Source: Halanaerobiales bacterium (lineage in GTDB: Bacteria > Bacillota > Halanaerobiia > Halanaerobiales > M55B127). From it: a stretch of 34,789 nt of DNA. The position numbers and the translations under genes are program-made. Of the stretch, positions 17,048-25,302 are shown piece after piece (within the stretch, counting starts at the first letter, position 1; each line of letters opens with the position of its first letter). The stretch lies in the NCBI GenBank assembly GCA_021736945.1, contig JAIPEX010000015.1, forward strand, positions 1 through 34,789, written 5' to 3'. The notes under the pieces were generated by a model. That model saw only the letters and a program-made list of their open reading frames with translations, had not been told where the DNA came from and searched no databases.

Positions 17048-17332
17048 TTATTTTTTTTCATCCTCCAACTCATCCATAATTTCTCTGATTTTCTTTTTCT
17101 CCCAATTTTCTCCCAAAATCCTACTAACTCCGAAAACTTGGGTCCAATGAACAGCCAAACCAATACCCCAACCTATCAACGGCCAATAAAACCAATAGTT
17201 ACCAGGAGAAACAATATAATTTATAATAAATATTCCAATATTTACAACTATATAGACCAAAAGGTGAGAATAAAAATCTTTTATTTCTTTAACTTTTTCT
17301 TTAGCCTTTTTATATTTTTCATCTTCTTTCAT
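17048..17332 (-). CDS. 2TM domain membrane protein
   Basis: A 94-residue protein with a charged N-terminus (KEDEKYKKAKEKVKEIKDFYSH), two membrane spans near 23-42 and 48-67, and a charged C-terminal tail. HLLVYIVVNIGIFIINYI and WFYWPLIGWGIGLAVH are the signature of the 2TM domain, found alone or on histidine kinases; its function is unknown. ATG 17332 is used; longer frames upstream are not family-like. It is the first gene of the minus-strand cluster leading into msrBA, whose start lies 13 bases after this stop. Confidence 0.75.
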   Translation of the reverse strand: MKEDEKYKKAKEKVKEIKDFYSHLLVYIVVNIGIFIINYIVSPGNYWFYWPLIGWGIGLAVHWTQVFGVSRILGENWEKKKIREIMDELEDEKK

Positions 17333-17494
17333 AATTAGACCACTCCCTCTTGTGTTAATATCTATTATTATAAATTCTTTTATAAGGATAAAAGTCCTGC
17401 AATTCTTTAATGACAAAAATTTGAAATATATAAAGGTTTTTTTATTTTAAATAAGAATAATAATAGTGAACATATACTAAAAGGGTGTGAAAAA

Positions 17495-18733
17495 ATGAAA
17501 TTAAGATATTTTAATTTTGAAAAAGATTTTGATAAAATTTTTAAAATATGGCAGGAAGTAGGCTGGATAAATGATGATGAAAAACAAAACGAAGCTTTAC
17601 AGTATTTTGTAAAAGGTGGCCAGGGTAAAGTTGCATTATTAAAAGATCAAGTTGAAGGATATGTTAATTCTACTCCGGGACATATTCAATACTTAGATGA
17701 AGAATTGTCTCTCCAAGCTATTACTGCTGTTACAATAAGCAGAATTGCAAGAAAACAAGGCATTGCTACCAAAGCAACTGCTGAAGTAATTGCAGAATAT
17801 GCAGCACAAGGAGTAAATGTATCAGCTCTTGGCATGTTTGAACAAGGGTTTTATAATAAGCTAGGATATGGTACTGGTAGTTATGAACATCTTATTAGTT
17901 TTGATCCCGATCATTTAGATTTAAAAGGAAAGGTTCCAGTTCCAGAAAGAATAACATTAGAAGATTTTAAAGACGTTCACAAATCTAGATTAGAACGTCA
18001 AAAAAAGCATGGCTATTGCACCTTATTACCTACAGAAATTACACATGCTGAAATGTTATTTGGTCCAAGCAAACCCTTCGGGCTTGGTTTTCGTGATAAA
18101 AATGATAATATTACCCATCATATGTGGATTAAACCTGAAAATGATTTACATGGGCCATATTTCATCAGGTGGATGGTTTTTAACAATAAAGATCAATTCT
18201 TTGATTTAATGAATTTATTGAGAAATTTAGGAGATCAAGTCCATCTAGTAAAATTATGGGAGCCAGCTGGAATTCAATTTCAAAACTTTATTAAAAAACC
18301 TTATCGCGATTCCCATGTGACAAAAAACAGTAAATTTGAAGTTGCAAATAAAGCTAATGCATACTGGCAGGCTCGAATTTTAAATCTTAAAGATTGTATT
18401 AATAAAACAACTTTTTCTAATAACAAACTAGAATTTAATATTAAGTTAAAAGATCCTATTGAAAAGTATTTAGATAACGACTCTCCATGGCAAGGTTTGA
18501 GTGGAGAATACACTATAAGTTTTGGAAGAACATCTGAAATTAAAAAAGGATTAACCCCACAACTTCCAATTCTCAAAACTAATATAAATACTTTTACAAG
18601 AATGTGGTTAGGAGCAGCTCGCCCTTCTATATTACCATATACTAATTACTTTGAAGCTTCTGAATCACTTATACAAAAATTAGATAACCTTTTTATTACA
18701 ATACCAAAACCTCATATAGATTGGGATTTTTAA
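17495..18733 (+). CDS. Eis-like GNAT acetyltransferase
   Basis: A 412-residue protein with the Eis layout: N-terminal GNAT domain (about 1-130), a second GNAT-like domain, and an SCP2-like C-terminal domain (about 300-412). The acetyl-CoA loop reads SRIARKQGIATKA near 82-94. The probable catalytic Tyr lies in FYNKLGYGTG near 126-135. The protein ends in Phe (DWDF), as Eis enzymes do when the terminal carboxylate serves as base. Eis enzymes acetylate amines including aminoglycosides and other substrates; the target here is unknown. The start ATG follows AAGGGTGTG. The RND exporter gene follows on the same strand. Confidence 0.82.
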   Translation: MKLRYFNFEKDFDKIFKIWQEVGWINDDEKQNEALQYFVKGGQGKVALLKDQVEGYVNSTPGHIQYLDEELSLQAITAVTISRIARKQGIATKATAEVIAEYAAQGVNVSALGMFEQGFYNKLGYGTGSYEHLISFDPDHLDLKGKVPVPERITLEDFKDVHKSRLERQKKHGYCTLLPTEITHAEMLFGPSKPFGLGFRDKNDNITHHMWIKPENDLHGPYFIRWMVFNNKDQFFDLMNLLRNLGDQVHLVKLWEPAGIQFQNFIKKPYRDSHVTKNSKFEVANKANAYWQARILNLKDCINKTTFSNNKLEFNIKLKDPIEKYLDNDSPWQGLSGEYTISFGRTSEIKKGLTPQLPILKTNINTFTRMWLGAARPSILPYTNYFEASESLIQKLDNLFITIPKPHIDWDF

Positions 18734-18755
18734 TATATATTGAATAAAACTTAAC

Positions 18756-18784
18756 TCAAGAACATTATATCATTCCTATATAAT
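18756..18784 (+). promoter_or_regulatory. Possible promoter of the RND exporter gene
   Basis: TATAAT at 18779-18784 is perfect, but the hexamer 17 bases upstream (TCAAGA, 18756-18761) is a weak -35. Predicted transcription would start near 18791, close to the AAGGGTG ribosome binding site, so the leader would be very short. Confidence 0.3.
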
Positions 18785-18806
18785 ATACAAAAGGGTGAAA
18801 ATCATT

Positions 18807-20984
18807 ATGAAAAATTATGTAGAGTTTGTGAAAGATCATAGAAAATTACTATTTATAATATTTATTACTATTAATATATTGGCTATAGTAGGTCTTTTTC
18901 GAATTCAGATAAATCCAGAGTTTAATATATTTATGCCAGAAGGTTCGATATATAAAGAAACTCTAGACAAGATGAGTCGGTATTTTTCCACATCTGATCA
19001 AATTTCCTTTTTAATAGAAACCCAAAATTATGAACTTAATCCTCAAAATATCTCTGAATTTAGAAGCTTCCAAGCTTTCTTAGAAAAACAGAATAATATT
19101 AATTATATAAATGGTCCTACACCAAGAGAAATTCCAGTTGGACGACAAAAAATTGAACTAAATAATATAAATGAAGAAAAAGTTGTCCATTTAAAAAACT
19201 ATTATAATAACATGGGGAAACTAAGCACAATTTATAAAAATAATAATAAACTATATGCATCTTTTACAATTTTCCCAGAATCCAATTTTTCTAACGAAAA
19301 TCTAAACAATATTGAAAACTATTTAGAAGATAATAATATGAATTATTATGCTTCCGGAAATTTATATATGCAGCAAAAAATAATAGATTATATACTATTA
19401 ATATTATTATTCATTCCACCAACTGCTCTAATATTAATATTATTAGTATTTAAAACTCAAATGGGTAGTTTAAAAGCCACCCTATTTTCTATTCTACCAG
19501 CCGGTATCGCTGCTCTCTGGGCATTAGGTGCTGTCGGATGGTCAGGTAATCAAGTTTCTATAATTACAGTTTTAGCACCTATTTTTACTATAGTAATTGG
19601 TAGTGCTGATGGACTTCATTTTGTTTCACATCTCCAAGAATCACAAGATGAGGGAAAAAGTAGAATTGAAAGTATAATAAATACATTAAAAATGATTGGA
19701 ATTCCTATGATAATTACAACAATTACTTCTATGATCGGGTTTCTTTCTCTTTTAGTTATGAATACAGAAGCAATTTATGATCTTGCTATATTTGCTTCCC
19801 TTGGGGTTTTTCTAGCTGGTATTGCAACCTGGTTTGTTCTACCCTTATTCTTATCTGGAAATATTAATTTGCCCTATTATAATAAAGGTAAAAAGTTGTT
19901 TACGTCCCATATAAAAAACCTTTGGGGAAAGCCTAGCATAATCATTTTAATTGGTCTCCTTTTAATTGCTTCATTTGGTATCCCTAAAATTAATACTGAA
20001 TTTAATATGCCTATGGTATATCGGGATTTCACAAGTGTCCATAAAAGCTTTGAAAAAATCAAAGAAATTACTGGCGGAAGTCTACCTTTATACTTATTAG
20101 TAAAAAGTGAAGAAAATCCGTTAAAACCGGAAAACGCAGAACAAATAATAAGTATGCAAAATGAACTAATAGAAAAGGATTTAGCAGCTAAAACCATGAG
20201 TGCTTTTGATATTTATTCCATAATTTATAGTAACTTTTCTAATACTCAAGGAAACCAATATCCCACCAGTTTAAATCAGATAAACATGATAAATCAGATG
20301 GCTTTTTCTGAAAAAGGTTTTAATCCAACAAAACAGTTTATAAACATTGCAGAAAACTATAGCAGAGTAATGATTTTTCCCAATAATTTAGATAATTCAA
20401 CCCTCGAAAAAATTGCTACTTATATAAATGATAAAAATAACAGTTTAGATAAATTAGAGATAAAACTAACTGGTATTCAGTATTTAATGCATGATTTAAA
20501 TCAAAATATGTTATCCAACCAAAAAAATACATTATTTTTAGCTTTCGCCATTGTATTTCTGCTATTGTTTGTATCCTTGAAGAAATTTTTGCCGGCAATT
20601 ATTTCTATTTTACCAATAGGATTTACTGTGTTGATATTATTTGGCTTTTTAGGGCTTAGCACTATTTCCTTAAATCTATTCACAGCTACAATTTTTAGTA
20701 TCACTATTGGTGTAGGAATTGATTATGCTGTACACTTCACTTCAGTTTGGATGAATTTTAAAAAACAAGGATATGAAAACATAAAGGCAGTCAATAAAGC
20801 ATATGACTATACCGCTAGACCAATTATGGCCAATGCCTTTGGATTAGCCATAGGATTAAGTGCTCTTTTGATGTCTCCTCTAAGAATACATCTATATGTA
20901 TCAACCTTAATGTGGGTTTCCATGATTTCAGGAGTATTTTTAAGTTTATCCTTTTTACCTACTTTATTAAAAAAGCTTAAATGA
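18807..20984 (+). CDS. RND superfamily exporter (MMPL/HAE3-like)
   Basis: A 725-residue inner-membrane protein with two repeats, each consisting of one span, a large extracytoplasmic loop and five further spans. Spans lie near 13-33, 190-345, 375-393 and 575-725. Motifs GSADGLHFVSHLQES in the first half and GVGIDYAVHFTSVW in the second carry the intramembrane Asp residues of proton-driven RND pumps. It resembles the HAE3/hopanoid-type single-gene exporters found in Gram-positives and archaea. No membrane-fusion or outer-membrane partner is adjacent, and the substrate is unknown. ATG 18807 follows AAGGGTG; GTG 18795 lies inside that site. Confidence 0.85.
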   Translation: MKNYVEFVKDHRKLLFIIFITINILAIVGLFRIQINPEFNIFMPEGSIYKETLDKMSRYFSTSDQISFLIETQNYELNPQNISEFRSFQAFLEKQNNINYINGPTPREIPVGRQKIELNNINEEKVVHLKNYYNNMGKLSTIYKNNNKLYASFTIFPESNFSNENLNNIENYLEDNNMNYYASGNLYMQQKIIDYILLILLFIPPTALILILLVFKTQMGSLKATLFSILPAGIAALWALGAVGWSGNQVSIITVLAPIFTIVIGSADGLHFVSHLQESQDEGKSRIESIINTLKMIGIPMIITTITSMIGFLSLLVMNTEAIYDLAIFASLGVFLAGIATWFVLPLFLSGNINLPYYNKGKKLFTSHIKNLWGKPSIIILIGLLLIASFGIPKINTEFNMPMVYRDFTSVHKSFEKIKEITGGSLPLYLLVKSEENPLKPENAEQIISMQNELIEKDLAAKTMSAFDIYSIIYSNFSNTQGNQYPTSLNQINMINQMAFSEKGFNPTKQFINIAENYSRVMIFPNNLDNSTLEKIATYINDKNNSLDKLEIKLTGIQYLMHDLNQNMLSNQKNTLFLAFAIVFLLLFVSLKKFLPAIISILPIGFTVLILFGFLGLSTISLNLFTATIFSITIGVGIDYAVHFTSVWMNFKKQGYENIKAVNKAYDYTARPIMANAFGLAIGLSALLMSPLRIHLYVSTLMWVSMISGVFLSLSFLPTLLKKLK

Positions 20985-21011
20985 TTTTATATATTTAACT
21001 TTAAAAAATTA

Positions 21012-21042
21012 AAGAGGTTCTAAATTTAATAGGACCTTTTTT
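21012..21042. terminator. Probable bidirectional terminator
   Basis: AGGTTCTA (21015-21022) pairs with TAGGACCT (21030-21037) with one G-U pair and a seven-base AT-rich loop. T-runs follow on + (21037-21042), and a T-rich stretch follows on -. It lies between the RND gene and the convergent HsdS-like gene. Confidence 0.65.
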
Positions 21043-21064
21043 CTTGTTGTTTTTACAATTTGGT

Positions 21065-22360
21065 TTACTTTTTATTAAAAATATTGTTTTTGTTTATTAG
21101 ATGGATTATTTTTTCATTATGGAACCTCTCAATTATTTTAAATTGATCTATTATACCAGGTATAATGACCGGAATCTTTTTTAAGGATTTAATATTTAAA
21201 TAAGTCATAGACTTATTTTTACTGTATCTATTTAGGTAATAGTCCCCAATAAAACTATTTAAAAACAATGCTAAATATTGAGGCATCACAATATTTTTAT
21301 CTGCTCTAATTCTTGCTATATCGTTATAAAAATGCATTCCTGCTTCTTTTCTAGTTACCAGAGTACAAGGACCAATTTTACCTTTTACCCTGAGCATAAT
21401 ATCATTGTTTTGCAATTGATGTTTTTTTATATTATGGTCAGGGGTTTTATTTTTGTTTTCTAATTTTAATTTCATAACCTCAATATTTTTACCTTTTATT
21501 AGAGATTTTTTATCTATTTTATCTAAATTACGATATTGTAATCCCATAGTTATATCTAAGGCCATTTCATTAAGATTCTTAATTTGATGACTAGTTTTTG
21601 ACTCTAAATTCGAAGTCAATAACTTTTTTATATTCCATGTTTTTTTCTGTTTTAATGTTTTTTTGGAATAAATTTCACTACTTTTATTTTTTAATATATT
21701 ATAATTTATTTCAAAGGTATCTTCAAAAATTTTATCAATAGTATCTTTTAAAGATAATTTGCTAGTTTTTTCTTCAAGAGAACGAAGATAGCTTTTGACA
21801 TTTTTACTCTTCTTTTTTCTTTTAGATTCCTCTAACCATTTAATATTTATCTTTTTAAACTCTTCAATATTTATTTTTTTACCATAACTGCCTTGATAAT
21901 ATGATCTAACTTGTTTTTTTACATAATCATCTTCTAGAGCCCAGTAAATATAATAAGGGTCTGTCATTCTATTATATTTAGGTACCAAAACAGCGAAATA
22001 ATCCGAGACTATATAAGTGTTATTTTTAATAAAAACAGGAGAAATCTTTTTACTTTGGATAGTTGGGAATATAATATCTCCAGGTTTGGCAATCAACCTG
22101 GCTCTTTTAGGTAAGTCCTTAATGCTTTTTATTGATAGTGGTTTTATAATCCTGCCAGTATTCTTATCTATAGATTTTGCTTCTATTAATTTCATGTCTT
22201 CACTTATCTTATTATTACTAAGGTATCTTTTTTCAGGGTTAATATATAATAAGTCAGTTATATTTATTATTTCTGTATCCGGATGTTTAGGTAAATTAAG
22301 ATGTCTTTTAACTGACCACTTATTCTCAAGTTCTTTTTTATTAATAACTATTGAATTCAT
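21065..22360 (-). CDS. HsdS-like DNA specificity protein with two target-recognition modules
   Basis: A 431-residue, Lys/Asn-rich protein with two similar halves, each a target-recognition module followed by a helical spacer as in type I specificity subunits. In the first, KPGDIIFPTIQSKK and SDYFAVLVPKYNRMTDPYYIYWAL (about 94-150) lead to GSYGKKINIEEFKKINI and a charged helix. In the second, LQNNDIMLRVKGKIGPCTLV and YNDIARIRADKNIVMPQYLALFLNS (about 315-375) lead to SMTYLNIKSLKKIPVIIP. Its ATG overlaps the upstream stop (ATGA), so it is translationally coupled to the HsdM-like gene and has no strong ribosome binding site of its own. No restriction (HsdR) gene is in the window. DNA binding is inferred, not shown. 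Confidence 0.75.
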   Translation of the reverse strand: MNSIVINKKELENKWSVKRHLNLPKHPDTEIINITDLLYINPEKRYLSNNKISEDMKLIEAKSIDKNTGRIIKPLSIKSIKDLPKRARLIAKPGDIIFPTIQSKKISPVFIKNNTYIVSDYFAVLVPKYNRMTDPYYIYWALEDDYVKKQVRSYYQGSYGKKINIEEFKKINIKWLEESKRKKKSKNVKSYLRSLEEKTSKLSLKDTIDKIFEDTFEINYNILKNKSSEIYSKKTLKQKKTWNIKKLLTSNLESKTSHQIKNLNEMALDITMGLQYRNLDKIDKKSLIKGKNIEVMKLKLENKNKTPDHNIKKHQLQNNDIMLRVKGKIGPCTLVTRKEAGMHFYNDIARIRADKNIVMPQYLALFLNSFIGDYYLNRYSKNKSMTYLNIKSLKKIPVIIPGIIDQFKIIERFHNEKIIHLINKNNIFNKK

Positions 22361-23274
22361 TCTACCACATCTTTAAAATAAGAGTTGAATTTATTCAGTA
22401 AATTATTTTTCTCTGCTTGTGTATCCTTTTCTAGATGTGCTAAAAAAACTTTATCATTTTTTTCTTTACTATTTTTTATAATTAAAAGGGAAGTATTTAC
22501 TGCCCTATTTTTATATAAGATAGTTTTAGGAAATTCTATAATTGATAACAGATCAAAATTATCTAAAATTCTTTCTCTAAGATCTTCAAATTGTTTGTTA
22601 TTCAAAACTCCATCTTTGACAACACCAAATATATATCCATCGTCTTTTAACCTTTGCAATGTTGCCTGTAAAGCTGCCTCTTTTATATCAACTTTTTTAT
22701 TATTGAAGTCAACCTTTTTACTGTTAAATAATATAGGACTGAATATTAAATCATATTTCCGCTCTAGATCTGTATTTACTATATTCTCTTCAACAAAATT
22801 AACTTCACCTATCTCACCAACTTTATAGAGGTTTTCATATATATTTTTATTGCTTATTTTATCACTATAAATATCAATCTGATCTATATTCATATTATAG
22901 TAAATCCGTTCTAGCAATTCTGGTTCATTGTTAGTTAATAAAATATTCAAGTTTTTTTCTTCTTTAATTATATCTAATTGTTCGGCTATCATCTCTAAAA
23001 TATTTTCAGGGATAAAAATCGGTAATTCTTTTTTATTGATATTGTTATTAATAACTTTTGATAATACCTGAAATTTTTCTTTTGGTCCCAATAAAATCAT
23101 TTCTTTTATTACTTCATAATATGGATTGCTTTTATTTATATTCATTGTATTATTTTGATAATTTATTAATATTTCAAGAATATTTTTTACATCATCTATC
23201 GAATCATTACCACTGTTATTTATATACTCCTGTACTATGTTAATTTCATCAATAATAGAAGTTTTCTCTACCAT
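22357..23274 (-). CDS. HsdM-like protein with degenerate methyltransferase motifs
   Basis: A 305-residue protein, much shorter than normal HsdM (about 500). The region after about 180 aligns by eye with the N6-adenine methylase domain: AALQATLQRLKDDGYIFGVVKDGVLNN, then RERILDNFDLLSIIEFPKTILY and VNTSLLIIKNSKEKNDKVFLAHL, the usual post-catalytic order. However, the catalytic motif IV (N/D-P-P-F/Y) reads DLIFSPILF near 176-184, and the SAM-binding motif I position reads NILLTNNEPEL instead of a glycine-rich DPxxGxG loop. It is therefore probably not an active methyltransferase. It is cotranscribed with the HsdS-like gene. It may act as a scaffold, a DNA-binding regulator, or be decayed. Confidence 0.7.
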   Translation of the reverse strand: MVEKTSIIDEINIVQEYINNSGNDSIDDVKNILEILINYQNNTMNINKSNPYYEVIKEMILLGPKEKFQVLSKVINNNINKKELPIFIPENILEMIAEQLDIIKEEKNLNILLTNNEPELLERIYYNMNIDQIDIYSDKISNKNIYENLYKVGEIGEVNFVEENIVNTDLERKYDLIFSPILFNSKKVDFNNKKVDIKEAALQATLQRLKDDGYIFGVVKDGVLNNKQFEDLRERILDNFDLLSIIEFPKTILYKNRAVNTSLLIIKNSKEKNDKVFLAHLEKDTQAEKNNLLNKFNSYFKDVVE

Positions 23275-23295
23275 CCTCTTCCACCTCTTTTATAT

Positions 23296-23325
23296 ATTAT
23301 ACATATGTTGTGAACATATAATGAA
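23296..23325 (-). promoter_or_regulatory. Promoter with palindromic operator in its spacer
   Basis: On the minus strand TTCATT (23325-23320) and TATAAT (23301-23296) are separated by 18 bases. That spacer is almost entirely filled by the perfect palindrome ATATGTT-GTG-AACATAT (23303-23319 on +). A repressor bound there would block the HsdM/HsdS promoter. The leader is only about 15 bases, and AGAGGTGG at 23288-23281 is the ribosome binding site. Confidence 0.5.
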
Positions 23326-23404
23326 TTATTTTTTGCTTTGTTAGATAATAAAAAATTTTTTCCTCTATAAAAGCTGTCTTTTGATTTGTTAGTATTTTTT
23401 AAAA

Positions 23405-24148
23405 CTATATCCAACCATAAATAACATGCCATACAATATCAGCCCAAAAATGAATACTGATCGCTGCTAATATTCCATACTTTCTAAAATAATAAGCTGC
23501 AGGTATGGATATTAAACTATTTAAAATTAATAACTCAATTATTAAAATCGTTGATAAACCAGAAATTGTTTTTGCACCCACTAAAAACATAATAGAAGGA
23601 AGGTGGGCACCGGCAAATAAAATTGCAGAAATAATAGAAATAATCCAAAAAATAATATTCTTATATTTATCATTTAAAATAACCTTTGAAATTAACCAGA
23701 CCCAAAAAGTTATAAAAAACAATCTAAAAATTAACTCTTCCCCGATCCCTGCTGACAATGAAGCGAAAAAAGATGTAGGAAAAGGGGGATGTACTAATTT
23801 ACCGAATCCATTGAAAAAACTGAAGATATAGTCTAATATAATTAAAAAAACACCAGCTGTTACTCCTAATAATGCAGGATATACCAATTTTTCCTTAACA
23901 TTGTATTTATTATCCCAAAGTTCAGGAAACTCAATCTTTTTAGATAATCTTAAACCAACATAACCTAATCCTCCATATATAATCACCATGATAAAAAAAT
24001 TTACTAATGCAATGATGTTTTTACTGGTGGGGAGTTCTTGCTGTTGTATAGATATCATCTGTCCCTGTGGTAAATAGACTGATATAACTGAAGATATAGT
24101 TAATAAGAAGATTAATATTATATAACCTTTTTGAGATTTTTTATTCAT
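23405..24148 (-). CDS. CPBP-family intramembrane glutamic protease
   Basis: A 247-residue membrane protein with about seven or eight spans. The CPBP motifs are present: GEELIFR near 136-142 (EExxxR), then AGAHLPSI near 173-180, and a later His in SIHFWADIVWH near 231-241. Members include Rce1/CAAX processing enzymes and bacteriocin self-immunity proteins. It is the last gene of a minus-strand run beginning with the NatAB-like exporter, a setting also seen for peptide export and immunity. The start ATG follows AAGGTGAGATAAG. The substrate is unknown. Confidence 0.85.
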   Translation of the reverse strand: MNKKSQKGYIILIFLLTISSVISVYLPQGQMISIQQQELPTSKNIIALVNFFIMVIIYGGLGYVGLRLSKKIEFPELWDNKYNVKEKLVYPALLGVTAGVFLIILDYIFSFFNGFGKLVHPPFPTSFFASLSAGIGEELIFRLFFITFWVWLISKVILNDKYKNIIFWIISIISAILFAGAHLPSIMFLVGAKTISGLSTILIIELLILNSLISIPAAYYFRKYGILAAISIHFWADIVWHVIYGWI

Positions 24149-24175
24149 CTTATCTCACCTTGATTCTAGTTAAAT

Positions 24176-24643
24176 TTAATAAAATCTATATCTTTTAGTA
24201 TTCTTAATACTACCTTTCATAACCAAACGTGTTAACAAGAAAGAAATAGGTATAATAACCATCCACTGCAATAAGGGAAGTAATCCTACTTCAGTACCTA
24301 TCAAAAGTGGCATACTATTACTATAACCCCATCTACCTAAGTATAATGCATTAACCTCAACATAAAAACTTGCTAAAAGGGCAAGCAACAAAATTATAAA
24401 GGTATCTTTTTTATCCCAAATTAAAAACCACTTCCAATCAAAATTAATTATAGACATAAAGATAAATAATATAAGAGTTATTATTACATCTAAGAATATT
24501 CTACCCGTTAGTAAATTATAATTTTCAAAAGAAGCTTCTCCATTTATTGTATAAAATATTCCAGTTTGTCCATATTCCCAAAGACCATTTAAAGCTGTAG
24601 AAATGATTATTAAAACCAATAAAAACAATAGTAGTTTTTTCAC
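24176..24643 (-). CDS. Uncharacterised four-span membrane protein
   Basis: A 155-residue protein with about four hydrophobic spans (near 3-22, 48-68, 80-98 and 118-140) and a positively charged tail (KGSIKNTKRYRFY). I do not recognise the family. Aromatic, polar loops (NGLWEYGQTGIFY; LYLGRWGYSNSMPL) lie between the spans. The start is GTG 24643 with GGGAGG seven bases upstream. It precedes the CPBP gene by 27 bases and is probably cotranscribed. Confidence 0.7.
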   Translation of the reverse strand: MKKLLLFLLVLIIISTALNGLWEYGQTGIFYTINGEASFENYNLLTGRIFLDVIITLILFIFMSIINFDWKWFLIWDKKDTFIILLLALLASFYVEVNALYLGRWGYSNSMPLLIGTEVGLLPLLQWMVIIPISFLLTRLVMKGSIKNTKRYRFY

Positions 24644-24753
24644 TATTAATCCTCCCTAGGTACAGTTATTACTCCTTAATATATATTATTCAGGAAAATT
24701 GATGTTTTTCCTTTTACGAAAAACAGTAAGTAGAAAATATATCGCTTTATTTA

Positions 24754-25077
24754 TCAAGAATAATTAGTAGCAATATAATCAATTATAATACCATAAACTA
24801 TTCCAGCTAAAAATCCAGGCCAGTCCCTAAAACCAGTTGATAAAAAGAAGGCTGTTGTTACTAAAGTTCCTAATAAAAGTCCTCTTAAAATATATCTTTT
24901 TTTCATCCAATTACCTGCTAAACCGATAATAAGGCCCATTATTATTCTATTATACCACATAGCAAATAAATATAATTCATTTCCTGCATAACCCTGACGA
25001 TAACCAACTCCTATTATACAAAAAATACCCAGTATAGCTCCGACTAATAAAGATAATCTTAATCTTTTTGTGAACAT
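24754..25077 (-). CDS. Small glycine-rich membrane protein, uncharacterised
   Basis: A 107-residue protein with four hydrophobic segments (near 7-24, 44-58, 66-80 and 87-103), rich in Gly. The sequence GVGYRQGYAGNELYLFAMWYNRIIMGLIIGLAG contains a conserved-looking aromatic loop. I do not recognise a characterised family. GGAGGG lies before the ATG. It is in the same orientation as the ABC exporter, with 65 bases separating it from the 46-residue gene upstream. Confidence 0.7.
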   Translation of the reverse strand: MFTKRLRLSLLVGAILGIFCIIGVGYRQGYAGNELYLFAMWYNRIIMGLIIGLAGNWMKKRYILRGLLLGTLVTTAFFLSTGFRDWPGFLAGIVYGIIIDYIATNYS

Positions 25078-25142
25078 TAATAACCCTCCATTCTAATATA
25101 TACTCTCTTGGTTTAAACTTCTTTACCTATACCAATCATCCT

Positions 25143-25283
25143 TTATATTTTATTAGTTTTTATTTTTAATTCTTCAATTTCTTCTTCTAACTTGTTAATT
25201 CTATCTTTAAATTTATTTGTTTGTGCAATGGCTGCCAAAGCAAAAACAAAAGCTGGTGCAGCTAAAAACCCTAAAAATTCCAT
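25143..25283 (-). CDS. Small single-span coiled-coil protein
   Basis: A 46-residue protein. Residues about 1-20 are hydrophobic (MEFLGFLAAPAFVFALAAIA) and the rest is a charged heptad-like helix (INKLEEEIEELKIKTN). The start at 25283 follows AAGGTGTTAAT; a longer frame to 25361 overlaps the permease gene and is not needed. It lies 19 bases after the ABC permease and is probably cotranscribed. I do not recognise the family. It could be a small regulator or stabiliser of the exporter, but this is inference from position only. Confidence 0.65.
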   Translation of the reverse strand: MEFLGFLAAPAFVFALAAIAQTNKFKDRINKLEEEIEELKIKTNKI

Positions 25284-25302
25284 ATTAACACCTTCTTTCT
25301 GA

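Noticed and set aside
15949-17163. Two separate genes: a free MsrB and a free partial protein starting at 16362
   Set aside because: The sequence between 16525 and 16362 encodes the N-terminal MsrA core in the same frame, so the break is only the single UGA codon. The apparent start at 16362 falls in the middle of the MsrA domain.
17018-17338. Plus-strand open frame rich in Phe and Asn
   Set aside because: It is antisense to the 2TM and MsrBA genes, which have clear homology and ribosome binding sites. Its composition is that of a reverse-complement shadow.
22017-22828. Plus-strand frames over the HsdS/HsdM-like genes
   Set aside because: Antisense to the coupled minus-strand pair. Hydrophobic composition arises from AT-rich codons read backwards.
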